Assembly: GCF_003058165.1 (NCBI RefSeq)
Contig: NZ_QBUC01000013.1
Coordinates: 1-64,000 of the forward strand
DNA length: 64,000 nucleotides
Source of the DNA: Paenisporosarcina sp. OV554
GTDB taxonomy: Bacteria; Bacillota; Bacilli; Bacillales_A; Planococcaceae
Direction: 5' to 3'
Shown here: positions 34,806 to 43,489 of the stretch, piece by piece
Numbering within the stretch: position 1 is the first letter of the stretch
Layout of the letters: each line of letters starts with the position of its first letter
Translations under genes and position numbers: made by a program
Notes under the pieces: generated by a model
What the model saw: the letters and a program-made list of their open reading frames with translations, nothing else
What the model was told of the DNA's origin: nothing
The model's database searches: none

Positions 34806-36899
34806 TTAAGGCTCATTTGGCATTTGGATAGGTTCAAAAGACAAATCTTCTTTTTCAAGATTCTTCATTTGAAGCAATTTGTTTTGGATAATCTCCGGTG
34901 AAATTGAAAACAGGCCTAAGTTATTGTCTGTTTTAATGATGGTCCCATTGTCTGTTGAAAGATAGCGAAGGTTTTCCCTCCAAATGTAGTCAGAAGGGCA
35001 AGGTGTATTTGAGGATTCAGACCGAATGTTGTAAGCATTGTCACAATACCGGACGATGCTTTGCTTTTTCCTTTTTATACTATTTAACCAAATCGTTGAT
35101 TTTAACAGCATTCCCCAGAGACCAGAGAAACTCATGTTATTCATCGGACTGCTTGTAAACTGAATTATTTCGGCTACCTTGCCATCCGTGGATTGAATGG
35201 AAGTCTTGACGGAAGAGGCATAGTGAACATCCCCTGAGACGATTACACAGATACTAGGATTCCACTTAAAAATCCATTCGAGGAATTCACTAAACCCTTT
35301 TCCATTATACTTCCAGGCTTCAAAATCTATTGCTTGATGAACTGGAAACCCAATCGCTCTTAACGGATACACATATGAGTGTAAAAAAGATTCAATGAGA
35401 CCCACCCCATATAAGGGGGCAGGCGAGGCAATAATTAAAGGTTCACCGCTACGCCAACCTGTGTTTAATAAAGATTGGGAGACTAGTTGCCAGCCTTTAT
35501 GACTAATAAGTTGAGGACTTCGTAGGTTTTCTTGAATGAGCATCCCGAGTTTGACTGGTTGAGGAAAATTATCAAACGTCCGTTGTGTTCTCGTATCCAA
35601 AAAAACAGTCTTCGGTTCAGTAGGCGCGACAAAATACCAATTTGTATAGTTCCATAAGCAATCTACCCAGCTTTGATAGGTAGTAGATTCAAAAGTGAGT
35701 TTAGTAAAATGCATGTTCATTTTATTAATAAACTGTTGATCAAAAGAGTCAGGGGCATTCCCCCAACCCTGAAATGCCCAATAAGCTCCAAGACCATTTG
35801 CAACCACATGCTTACCAAGTGGAGAATTTGAGACATTCTCTTTCCAGTCACTTGAAAGGTTCCAATCATCCGTCACATCGTGATCATCGAAAATCATATA
35901 AGTAGGAATGTTTGCGAGAAGTCGTCTAATACGATGAAGTGAAGAGAGGGTTTGTCTGAGGTCATCTGATTGTTCCTCAAAACGCTTCTGAAGTAAAGAA
36001 TGTTCCATTTGATGTTCTTTTTCAAATTGAGTTGATTGTGGAAATGCGTAATATATTCGTTTATTTCCATCTTCATCTTCAAATGTAGGTAGTCCTCCTT
36101 GCTCTTGAATGGTTTCCCATAGTTCTGGTCCCCATGAGAGCAAATACATGGCTGCATACTCACCAAATTTCATCAAATGGTTCTGTGAATGATTAGAAGT
36201 GAAGTGGCAGAATTGCTCCATGATAAATTGCCTTCCATTAATCTGGTGGAGCGATTTGTGAAAAGGTGTTTCATCTAATCGTTTGTCTAACTTTGTGAGT
36301 GCTTCATCCCGTCCCATTATTCGATTGGCTATGGAGGTTATGACGGGGAAAAGGGGATCGGCTACATCATCCGCATAGATTTGATCTCCTAAAAGAAATA
36401 AGGAGTTAGGCCGCTTCGTAAGGTCTCGATATGTCGACTGAAGTTCCATATCTCCTGCAGCTAAAGCATCATCTCTTTTACCATGTAGCTTTCGACAGGA
36501 ACCGTATAAAATATGGGATTCTAATTGGTGATGTATAAAAAATGAAGGAAATGGTAAATCTCCATAAACAATCGAATGAGTATTATTTGGATTGAGTAAT
36601 CCAAAACTACTTAAATCTAACATCTCTGATCCTTGATTAAATAGTAAATTGTAGCCTAGAAGAGAATCAGTAGGAAACTTTTCGCTTTCTGGTAACATGC
36701 TAACCAAATAAATATAAAGGCTTTTTCCAAGTTGAACTGACCTTGTTTTACAACGAATACTTACGGGAGTCAGTTCTTCGTCCAACATATAGAGTTCCGC
36801 TCCCATTTGAAAAGGTCGGCTTGTTGCAATCCAAACGTTAATATTGTGAGTGTCTACTCTTCTTAATATCGGCCCAGCTAAGATAAATGGTAATTCCAT
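34806..36899 (-). CDS. PhoD-like metallophosphatase
   Basis: About 697 residues from the preferred ATG at 36899 (M-E-L-P-F-I-L-A-G-P), which has GGTGGTG just upstream; an ATG at 36914 would add five residues. Metal-site motifs of the PhoD family appear in order: F-L-L-G-D-Q-I-Y-A-D-D near 172, M-I-F-D-D-H-D-V-T-D-D-W near 345 and V-I-V-S-G-D-V-H-Y-A-S near 560. It lacks a signal peptide, unlike exported PhoD phosphodiesterases, so it is probably cytoplasmic. The first 110 residues form a separate beta-rich domain. Substrate is likely a phosphoester but is not defined by sequence. Single-gene unit. Confidence 0.85.
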   Translation of the reverse strand: MELPFILAGPILRRVDTHNINVWIATSRPFQMGAELYMLDEELTPVSIRCKTRSVQLGKSLYIYLVSMLPESEKFPTDSLLGYNLLFNQGSEMLDLSSFGLLNPNNTHSIVYGDLPFPSFFIHHQLESHILYGSCRKLHGKRDDALAAGDMELQSTYRDLTKRPNSLFLLGDQIYADDVADPLFPVITSIANRIMGRDEALTKLDKRLDETPFHKSLHQINGRQFIMEQFCHFTSNHSQNHLMKFGEYAAMYLLSWGPELWETIQEQGGLPTFEDEDGNKRIYYAFPQSTQFEKEHQMEHSLLQKRFEEQSDDLRQTLSSLHRIRRLLANIPTYMIFDDHDVTDDWNLSSDWKENVSNSPLGKHVVANGLGAYWAFQGWGNAPDSFDQQFINKMNMHFTKLTFESTTYQSWVDCLWNYTNWYFVAPTEPKTVFLDTRTQRTFDNFPQPVKLGMLIQENLRSPQLISHKGWQLVSQSLLNTGWRSGEPLIIASPAPLYGVGLIESFLHSYVYPLRAIGFPVHQAIDFEAWKYNGKGFSEFLEWIFKWNPSICVIVSGDVHYASSVKTSIQSTDGKVAEIIQFTSSPMNNMSFSGLWGMLLKSTIWLNSIKRKKQSIVRYCDNAYNIRSESSNTPCPSDYIWRENLRYLSTDNGTIIKTDNNLGLFSISPEIIQNKLLQMKNLEKEDLSFEPIQMPNEP

Positions 36900-37063
36900 T
36901 AAAAACACCACCATGTTTTATGAATTACCAATAACCTATTCATTTCCAATATGATGGGTGAGTAAAGTGTGAAAGACTATTCAATAAAAAAAATAAAAAT
37001 TTTTTTTTTGAAATCCAGATAACTTAACAAAAAAACGTTTTGAATAACTTTTCCTTTTTAATT

Positions 37064-37072
37064 CATACTAAT
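37064..37072 (+). promoter_or_regulatory. Possible mother-cell sigma factor -10 element for the coat gene
   Basis: CATACTAAT approximates the sigma-E -10 CATACAHT and the sigma-K -10 CATANNNTA. An AATAA near 37043 could serve as -35. Weak on sequence alone; it gains some weight from the coat gene downstream. Confidence 0.3.
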
Positions 37073-37111
37073 TCAGATGCACAATTCTGATGAAGAGGAG
37101 GAAAATATTAT

Positions 37112-37741
37112 ATGACGCAAAACCCACAAGGTCAAATGCACGAAAATATGCATACAGGTCCTGTACCACCACAAATGAACCATGGTGGCCATGAATTATT
37201 CGACGTTCATGAAGTGTTATCAGCTTCTGTTGGGGGATTAAACCAGTACACTTTATTACGTCCACATGTCAAAGATCAAGAATTACTTACTATGTTGGAT
37301 CGTCAGTTCCGATTTATGCAGGAAGAATATAACATTACAGTAGAATGTTTTAGTACAGGTTTAGACCCTTCAAAACCAACACAAAAATATATGATGAAAC
37401 AAGATAATGATTTCGTTTTTGGATTAAAACCTTCACAACCGAAAAAGCCAATTCAGTCAGCTGCTGAATTAACAGATGAAATCATTTCAGGGTTTATGCT
37501 TGGTGTGCATAAGTCTGGAGCATCTCTTAAAGCTATGTCTGCACTCGAAACAACGAATCCAGTTGTACGACGTGTGCTAGCAGATTCAGTTCCAAACTGT
37601 ATTGAAATGGCATATGAAGTTTCTATTTATCAAAACAAACATCATTATTATCAAGTGCCACAGCTCGCACAGCAAGATACAATGGCCATTGTGAATTCTT
37701 ATGCACCATCTAACATCCAACATAATACGGCAAGCCATTAA
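37112..37741 (+). CDS. CotF-family spore coat protein
   Basis: A 209-residue protein. The N-terminal 25 residues are Gln/Met/His/Pro-rich, and the rest is the CotF helical-bundle domain with the two-helix pattern L-F-D-V-H-E-V-L-S-A-S-V-G-G-L-N-Q-Y and L-A-D-S-V-P-N-C-I-E-M-A-Y-E-V-S-I-Y-Q-N-K-H. In B. subtilis CotF is cleaved and sits in the spore coat. AGAGGAGG precedes the ATG. CATACTAAT at 37064-37072 resembles a mother-cell (sigma-E or sigma-K) -10 element, about 45 bases before the start. Confidence 0.85.
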   Translation: MTQNPQGQMHENMHTGPVPPQMNHGGHELFDVHEVLSASVGGLNQYTLLRPHVKDQELLTMLDRQFRFMQEEYNITVECFSTGLDPSKPTQKYMMKQDNDFVFGLKPSQPKKPIQSAAELTDEIISGFMLGVHKSGASLKAMSALETTNPVVRRVLADSVPNCIEMAYEVSIYQNKHHYYQVPQLAQQDTMAIVNSYAPSNIQHNTASH

Positions 37742-37747
37742 AAAAGG

Positions 37748-37776
37748 GACCAGGTCTTCGGATCTGGTTGTTTTTA
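37748..37776 (+). terminator. Rho-independent terminator
   Basis: ACCAGGTC, tetraloop TTCG, GATCTGGT, then TGTTTTT. It ends cotF-like. Bases 37777-38015 beyond it hold no gene that I can see, only the presumed promoter of the riboswitch leader. Confidence 0.85.
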
Positions 37777-38015
37777 TGTTGAAAAGGCTTCACAATACAT
37801 ATTTCTATAGTAGGCCCGAACTTGTTGTTAAAGATAGAAAAAAGAAAGACTTCAATTATTTAAAGTGAAAGTAGACTAATATCAATGTGCATGATTCTTA
37901 TAGTGCATAAACTACTAATAATAGGTCACGTAATGTCGTTTCATAATGCATCAAAATTTATGTTTACATGTTGAAAACATAGGAGTAGTATTGTGTGCAG
38001 TTTCATATTTCTAAA

Positions 38016-38142
38016 TCGCTTAATCCATTTGGAACGGGGGAACCATTTTATCGTGGCTTTTACAGCCGCGTGGGGTGAATCCTACGAATTTAGGTAGGGC
38101 TACTCTTTTAGCCCAAACCCGACAGCTAACCCCGTAAGCGTT
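38016..38142 (+). ncRNA. c-di-AMP riboswitch (ydaO/yuaA motif)
   Basis: The conserved blocks of the ydaO aptamer occur in order: P1 strand TCGCTTA, GGAACGGGGGAACC, GGGGTGAATCC, GTAGGGCTAC..TAGCCCAAACCCGACAGCTAACCCCG, closing with TAAGCG to pair with the start. This class binds cyclic di-AMP and turns transcription off when it is high. A terminator hairpin follows at 38180 and the potassium importer gene after that, as in B. subtilis ydaO/kimA. Confidence 0.93.
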
Positions 38143-38179
38143 ATGAGAGAGGAATTGGAGCTAGTGAGAATGAAATAAT

Positions 38180-38218
38180 GTCCACTAGGCTATTTCCCTA
38201 TGCCTTGTGGGCTTTTTT
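38180..38218 (+). terminator. Riboswitch-controlled terminator
   Basis: GTCCACTAGGC (38180-38190) pairs with GCCTTGTGGGC (38202-38212), one mismatch plus a G-U pair, followed by TTTTTT. It lies between aptamer and coding region, so it is the expression platform. Confidence 0.88.
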
Positions 38219-38293
38219 GTCGTTAATCACTGTATTAAGGGTTATCTTTTCGGAATGAGGAAAGATGACTCAATAAAGAAAGAAGTGGAAAAA

Positions 38294-40120
38294 ATGTTAT
38301 CGGCAGTGAAAAGGTTTTTAATCGGTCGTCCATTAAAGTCATCTGAATTAGGTGAACAAAAGCTTAATAAAACAAAAGCTTTAGCTATTCTTTCTTCAGA
38401 TGCATTATCTTCGGTTGCATATGGACCGGAGCAAATTTTACTGGTTTTAATTACGTTAGGTACAATCGCTTTTTGGTACTCAATTCCTATTGCAGTAGGT
38501 GTCCTTATCCTGTTATCAGCACTTATTTTGTCTTATAGACAAATTATATTTGCCTATCCACGTGGAGGTGGTGCTTATATTGTTGCGAAAGAAAACCTTG
38601 GAGAAAATGCAGGATTGATTGCAGGAGGTTCATTATTAGTAGATTACATTCTGACCGTTGCAGTTAGTGTCTCGGCTGGTACTGATGCCATCACTTCTGC
38701 GGTGCCGACCCTACACGATCATAATGTGGCCATTGCAAGTGTTCTGGTTATATTGATTACTATTTTAAATTTAAGAGGAATAACTGAGTCTGCTTCCATT
38801 TTAGCTTATCCAGTCTATTTATTCGTACTGGCGTTATTTATCTTAATTGGCGTTGGGTTTTTCAATATTTTAACTGGAAATGTTTCACCTGATTTGCATA
38901 CACCACTTGGTACTCCAGTGGCTGGTATCAGCTTGTTTTTATTACTTAGAGCTTTCGCTTCAGGTAGTTCTGCATTAACGGGAGTTGAAGCTATTTCTAA
39001 TTCAATCCCTAACTTTAAATATCCTGCTGCTAAAAATGCCGCTAAAACCTTAACGATTATGGGTTCTTTGCTTGCTGTGTTATTTGTGGGCGTAGTTGGG
39101 TTGGCTTACTTCTATGGAATTACACCTAAAGTAGAAGAAACAGTTATTTCCCAAATTGGATCAGAAATTTTCGGACGAAACTATATGTATTATTTCATAC
39201 AAGGAACGACGGCTTTGATTCTTGTTCTCGCAGCGAATACAGGATATTCGGCATTTCCACTGCTAGCATTTAGCCTTTCAAATGATAAATACATCCCGAG
39301 TATGTTTAAAATGAGAGGAGATCGATTGGGATACTCTAATGGAATCATTACACTTGGTTTTACATCTATCCTTCTCATTATCATCTTTAACGGGCAAACG
39401 GAACAACTTATCCCCCTATACGCAGTTGGTGTATTTATCCCATTCACGTTATCTCAGACAGGGATGCTCGTAAAATGGATGAGAGAAAAGCCGAAAGGTT
39501 GGATGACCAAACTCATTATTAACTTTATTGGGGCATTCATTAGTTTTACGGTTATGATGATTTTCTTTATTACAAAATTTGGGCAAGTATGGGCCGTTCT
39601 CATCTTTTTGCCATTACTCGTTTTTATTTTCCATAAAATAAAAAGTCATTATGTGGCTGTTGGTGAACAATTAAGTATATCTACTAGTGAACCTTGTATG
39701 AAAATCGAAGGGAACGTGATTATTGTACCTGTCGCAGGTATTACGCATGTAGTAGAGAACTCTTTGAACTATGCTAAATCGCTAAATCCACAACAAATCA
39801 TTGCTGTATATGTAGCTTTTGAGAGAAAAGATGAACATACTTTCGAAGAAAAGTGGAATAAATGGCAGCCTGATATTCGACTGGTAACTTTACATTCACA
39901 ATATAGAAGTATCACTCACCCTTTATCGAAATTTATTAGTAAGGTAGAAAATAAGGCGAATGAATCTAACTATCGTGTAACCGTCTTAATCCCTCAATTT
40001 ATTCCTAAAAAAGGCTGGCAAAACATTCTTCATAACCAGTCCAGTTTATTAATTAGAGCGATCTTGCTTTACCGAAGAGATGTGGTTGTTACTACAGTAC
40101 CTTATCGCTTTAAGAAGTAA
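38294..40120 (+). CDS. kimA: KimA-type high-affinity potassium importer
   Basis: 608 residues from the ATG at 38294, close to B. subtilis KimA (607). The upstream frame-open stretch is rejected as coding because it includes the terminator; GAAGTGG precedes the chosen ATG. Twelve APC/KUP-type transmembrane helices occupy about 35-470, with S-S-D-A-L-S-S-V-A-Y-G-P-E and Y-P-R-G-G-G-A-Y-I-V-A as recognisable motifs in helices 1 and 2. A cytoplasmic C-terminal domain of about 130 residues follows. It imports K+ with protons. The c-di-AMP riboswitch upstream shuts it down when potassium signalling is high. Confidence 0.95.
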   Translation: MLSAVKRFLIGRPLKSSELGEQKLNKTKALAILSSDALSSVAYGPEQILLVLITLGTIAFWYSIPIAVGVLILLSALILSYRQIIFAYPRGGGAYIVAKENLGENAGLIAGGSLLVDYILTVAVSVSAGTDAITSAVPTLHDHNVAIASVLVILITILNLRGITESASILAYPVYLFVLALFILIGVGFFNILTGNVSPDLHTPLGTPVAGISLFLLLRAFASGSSALTGVEAISNSIPNFKYPAAKNAAKTLTIMGSLLAVLFVGVVGLAYFYGITPKVEETVISQIGSEIFGRNYMYYFIQGTTALILVLAANTGYSAFPLLAFSLSNDKYIPSMFKMRGDRLGYSNGIITLGFTSILLIIIFNGQTEQLIPLYAVGVFIPFTLSQTGMLVKWMREKPKGWMTKLIINFIGAFISFTVMMIFFITKFGQVWAVLIFLPLLVFIFHKIKSHYVAVGEQLSISTSEPCMKIEGNVIIVPVAGITHVVENSLNYAKSLNPQQIIAVYVAFERKDEHTFEEKWNKWQPDIRLVTLHSQYRSITHPLSKFISKVENKANESNYRVTVLIPQFIPKKGWQNILHNQSSLLIRAILLYRRDVVVTTVPYRFKK

Positions 40121-40137
40121 CATGAACGAATAAAAAT

Positions 40138-40182
40138 AAAAACGCATTCATCACGTTCAATCATCGTGAAGAATGCGTTTTT
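40138..40182 (+). terminator. Bidirectional terminator between kimA and the cupin gene
   Basis: AAAAACGCATTC-CACG...CGTG-GAATGCGTTTTT forms a long stem with A and T tracts on both sides, serving both convergent genes. Confidence 0.9.
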
Positions 40183-40205
40183 ATGTGCAGTCAAGTAAAG
40201 GATGA

Positions 40206-40703
40206 TTATCGCCATCGATCGACTACTTGTCCACGATTTCCATAAACAGGGTCTGTAGTAGGAACTTTAACTTGTTTGATGTCTGCAAGTGCTTGAGGTC
40301 TTTCAATTTGATTCCCAGTTTGAATATTGTAGTCTTTGCCATCAGGATAGGCTCCTACAATTTCGAAATCCGGACTACTTGTTAATTTTTTATGGCCAGT
40401 TCCGGCAGGCAATACAAGCACATCACCTGTATTGACCTCAATCGTTTCTCCTTTTGTACCGCCAAGTATTAATTTAGCTGAGCCTGCTCGAACCCCTAGG
40501 ACTTCATGCGTAATGCTATGGTAATGGTGATAATCTAGTACACCATTCACCCAACTATTTCGCCAATTATTCAATTTGAAAGTTGCTTCAATTTCATGTG
40601 GATGTTTTTTGAAGACACCAGGATATAAAATAGCTGGCAAATCCGGATTGTTTGGAATGGTGCCATCGTCTTCGAACATAAATAGTTTGTAAGTAAAACT
40701 CAT
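40206..40703 (-). CDS. Cupin-domain protein, YjlB-like
   Basis: A 165-residue single-domain cupin. F-E-D-D-G-T-I-P-N-N-P-D-L-P near the N-terminus matches the YjlB group. The metal-site region is Y-H-H-Y-H-S-I-T-H-E-V-L-G-V, and the second cupin motif is G-D-V-L-V-L-P-A-G-T-G-H-K-K. The metal ligands are thus H-x-H-x(n)-E and a distal H. ATG at 40703 has AGGAGG 7 bases upstream; a GTG one codon earlier is closer. The substrate is unknown. It is divergent from the next gene. Confidence 0.8.
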   Translation of the reverse strand: MSFTYKLFMFEDDGTIPNNPDLPAILYPGVFKKHPHEIEATFKLNNWRNSWVNGVLDYHHYHSITHEVLGVRAGSAKLILGGTKGETIEVNTGDVLVLPAGTGHKKLTSSPDFEIVGAYPDGKDYNIQTGNQIERPQALADIKQVKVPTTDPVYGNRGQVVDRWR

Positions 40704-40874
40704 CACACTTTTCCTCCTTTATGGTCTTAACAGTAAAACTACCCGTTCTAGCAAATAAGTAATCTTCTCGTTTGAATGGATCTAAAGAAGGAAAGAGTAC
40801 TTTTATACAACTAATCATACATACTAAGTTATTGGCATAGAAGACGCTAGTAAGGGTCAATAGGAGGAAATAAG

Positions 40875-41783
40875 ATGAAAGATTGCACGGTTATAGGGGG
40901 AGGTCCTGCAGGATTAAATGCAACCTTGGTATTAGGAAGGGCGAGAAGAAATGTCATCTTGGTGGATAGCAATGAAGCTCGTAATAAAGTGACATCTGCC
41001 TCTCACGGATTCATTACACGAGATGGAATTACACCATCAGAATTTCGAGAGTTTGCGCATCAAGAATTCAGTCAATACCCTTCGATTTCCACGTTGGAAG
41101 ACAAAGTCGTTGAAATTATAAAAAAAGCTGATGGATTTACTATCAGAACAGAAATGGGGAGAGAATGGGCGACGAGAAAAGTAATTCTTGCAACCGGTGT
41201 GAAAGAGAAATTCCCGAATATACCAAACTTACGAAACTTTTATGGGAAAAGTATTTTTAACTGCCCATATTGTGATGGTTGGGAACTTAGAGATAAACCT
41301 TTAGCTTTATTTGGTGAGGTTGATTATACGTTCCATACAGCAGAAATAGTGCGGAACTGGTCGCTAGATTTAGTGATCTTCACAAATGGAAAAGAACTAA
41401 CAATAAGCCATGAGAAAAAAATGAAAAAACTCGACATAAGAGTAGAGACGAGTGGGATACGTCTCCTCACTGGTAAGGATGGAATGCTACAAAAAGTTGA
41501 ACTTGAAAATGGTCTTGTGATTGAAAGAGTAGGGGGATTCGTCACGCCTGAACTCGTACAAGCATCTGATCTTGGGACCTTGCTAGGAGTTAAATTAAAC
41601 GAAACGGGGGGCCATCACTCTGATGAAGTGGGAAAAACTAAGATAACAGGACTTTTTGTCGCGGGAGAAGCATCAAATGTGTATCCTGCTCAATTGATTA
41701 TCGCTGCTGCATGTGGAGTGAAAACGGCAATGGCTGTTAATGTCGAATTAATACATGAAGGCATATTAGGAAGTGAAAAATAA
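40875..41783 (+). CDS. Thioredoxin-reductase-like FAD/NAD(P) oxidoreductase
   Basis: A 302-residue two-domain flavoprotein. FAD-binding G-G-G-P-A-G-L-N-A at 8-16, the redox pair C-P-Y-C in N-C-P-Y-C-D-G-W-E near 135, an NAD(P)-binding segment that is poorly conserved (L-A-L-F-G-E-V-D-Y in place of a clear G-x-G-x-x-G/A), and the closing F-V-A-G-E-A-S-N-V-Y-P-A FAD motif near 260. True TrxB has C-x-x-C with A-T/V; C-P-Y-C-D-G marks a side group of bacillary homologues whose acceptor is not established. AGGAGG precedes the ATG. Confidence 0.85.
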   Translation: MKDCTVIGGGPAGLNATLVLGRARRNVILVDSNEARNKVTSASHGFITRDGITPSEFREFAHQEFSQYPSISTLEDKVVEIIKKADGFTIRTEMGREWATRKVILATGVKEKFPNIPNLRNFYGKSIFNCPYCDGWELRDKPLALFGEVDYTFHTAEIVRNWSLDLVIFTNGKELTISHEKKMKKLDIRVETSGIRLLTGKDGMLQKVELENGLVIERVGGFVTPELVQASDLGTLLGVKLNETGGHHSDEVGKTKITGLFVAGEASNVYPAQLIIAAACGVKTAMAVNVELIHEGILGSEK

Positions 41784-41875
41784 GCTTTTTTAGCTTCCTG
41801 CGCTTTCTTAAAATGGTACTTATTTCTATCGCGTAATATAAAAAACCCCAAATTGTAAAGAAAAATCTTATGTTT

Positions 41876-41892
41876 TGTCACGGAACTGTAAT
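41876..41892 (+). promoter_or_regulatory. WalR-like box upstream of the LysM-3D gene
   Basis: TGTCAC-GGAAC-TGTAAT fits the WalR (YycF) pattern TGTWAH-N5-TGTWAH with one mismatch (C for W in the first half). In B. subtilis WalR activates yocH, a LysM-3D gene of the same architecture as the one downstream. It lies 52 bases before the TTG start. Confidence 0.5.
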
Positions 41893-41943
41893 GTTTAAGT
41901 GTTATTTTTATTTCTACAAACGAGAAATAAAGGAGAAAACAAC

Positions 41944-42519
41944 TTGAAAAAATTCAGTTTCGTGTTAAGTTTCGTACTAATTTTCCTCGTCGCATTTGCC
42001 AATGACTCGGAAGCCGCTGCTTCTGTCCACACAGTTAAAAATGGTGACACATTATATAAAATATCAAAACAGTACCATGTCTCTGTCTCAACTATTAAAT
42101 CTATAAACCATTTAAAGTCAGATTTAATTAAACCGAAACAAAAACTTCAATTAAAAGGTAAAGCTACAGTAAAAAAAGTTTCTAAAAAATCCGCTAAAAA
42201 ATCAGTATCTCGATCTAATGACAAAGTGGTCAAAGAATTGATGGTATCTACCACAGCATACACTGCTTATTGTCGCGGTTGTTCAGGCATTACGAAAACA
42301 GGAATCAATTTAAGAAAGAATCCAAACTTAAAAGTAATTGCTGTTGATCCAAGCGTAATTAAACTTGGCTCAAAAGTATATGTAGAAGGTTACGGATATG
42401 CCATCGCTGGTGATACTGGTAGTGCGATAAAAGGAAATAAAATTGATGTCTTTATGCCAAACCATTCAAGTGCTTTAAAATGGGGACGTAAAACAGTGAA
42501 AATTAAAATCTTACGATAA
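41944..42519 (+). CDS. Secreted LysM + 3D-domain cell-wall protein (YocH-like)
   Basis: 191 residues from the TTG at 41944, chosen because AAAGGAG lies upstream and the peptide then starts with a normal signal sequence (M-K-K-F-S-F-V-L-S, cleavage near E-A-A-A). A LysM domain follows (V-H-T-V-K-N-G-D-T-L-Y-K-I-S-K-Q-Y), then a Lys/Ser linker. The last 95 residues are a 3D domain, with T-A-Y-T-A-Y, D-P-S-V-I-K-L-G-S and G-D-T-G-S-A-I-K-G-N-K-I-D-V-F supplying the three conserved aspartates. 3D domains are lytic-transglycosylase-like; the protein probably trims peptidoglycan. Monocistronic with its own terminator. Confidence 0.9.
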   Translation: MKKFSFVLSFVLIFLVAFANDSEAAASVHTVKNGDTLYKISKQYHVSVSTIKSINHLKSDLIKPKQKLQLKGKATVKKVSKKSAKKSVSRSNDKVVKELMVSTTAYTAYCRGCSGITKTGINLRKNPNLKVIAVDPSVIKLGSKVYVEGYGYAIAGDTGSAIKGNKIDVFMPNHSSALKWGRKTVKIKILR

Positions 42520-42530
42520 CTTATAACGAA

Positions 42531-42566
42531 AGCCCACTTACCTAATTTGGTAAGTGGGCTTTTTTG
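42531..42566 (+). terminator. Rho-independent terminator
   Basis: AGCCCACTTACC, loop TAATTT, GGTAAGTGGGCT, then TTTTTT. Perfect 12-bp stem. Confidence 0.92.
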
Positions 42567-42605
42567 AAAGATAAGAATAAACTTTGAGGCTGTTTTTTAT
42601 AGTTT

Positions 42606-42669
42606 CGCTCATAGACGACAAAGATCCGCTCATAGACGACACGAATGCGCGCATAGACATGACAAATCT
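42606..42669. repeat. Intergenic 21-nt repeat array, locus A (3 units)
   Basis: CGCTCATAGACGACA-AAGATC, CGCTCATAGACGACA-CGAATG and CGCGCATAGACATGACAAATCT follow head to tail with a 21-base period. Bases 42670-42852 beyond it hold nothing I recognise. Confidence 0.7.
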
Positions 42670-42852
42670 CTATTTACAACAGAGACAAGCAGCAGAAGAT
42701 GCCATTTCGGCTTCTACTCCGTTTTGAACTGTGAACTACCATATTTTCAGCCGAAATTATACTTTGAACACAATTTTATCAATTATTGCGTAAATGTTAC
42801 AGTAACTTGCAGGAAAACCTGCATATAGTTATGATTAACTTGTTAAAAAGTT

Positions 42853-43474
42853 CGATTAATCGGCTTCCTTGAAGCGACGCTCATGACCTTGAAAATCACG
42901 GTTGTCGCACTTATCTTGGACGAACTTGGGATTGGTTTTTGCACTGATGAAAATATCACGCTCAAAAATTTTGCAAACAATTGCTAATCTCTACATTACC
43001 ATCATTCGAGGTAAGCCTTTGATTGTACAAATCATGTTCTTGTATTTCGGGATTACTCAACTAATTGTCCTTTCTGGTTTTTGGGCAGGAGCCATAGCAC
43101 TAGCTATTCATAATGGTGCATACATTGCGGAAATATTCCGTGGCTCCATTCAAGAAATTGATCGTGGGCAACGCGATGCTAGTAGCTCCCTTGGGATGAC
43201 CAGGGCGCAAAGCATGCGTCGCATCATTTTCCCTCAGACATTGAAACGCTCAATTCCGCCCCTTTGCAATCAATTCATCATCACGTTGAAAGACTCTTCA
43301 TTGGTCTATATCATCAGCGTGCCAGAACTATTCGCCATGGCTAACCGAGAAGCAGCACAGTCCCATCAATCCCTGGAAACATTTCTAGTGGTTGGGGTTT
43401 ACTACCTGGTTTTGGTTATGATCTTTACCTAATTACTGAAACTTAATGAAAATAAACTTAATGTCGACAAATAA
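42853..43474 (+). pseudogene. Amino-acid ABC transporter permease, broken
   Basis: Two frames join into a HisM/GlnP-type permease: R-L-I-G-F-L-E-A-T-L-M-T-L-K-I-T-V-V-A-L-I-L, then, after a frameshift near 42920, L-V-F-A-L-M-K-I-S-R-S-K and the EAA loop region G-Q-R-D-A-S-S-S-L-G-M-T-R-A-Q. A stop at 43430 cuts the last helix, while the same frame runs on for 13 codons to a second stop at 43472, so an internal stop is also present. The ATPase gene that follows looks intact, and no substrate-binding protein gene is found upstream. Confidence 0.85.
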
Positions 43475-43489
43475 GAAGGAGGGGATCAT

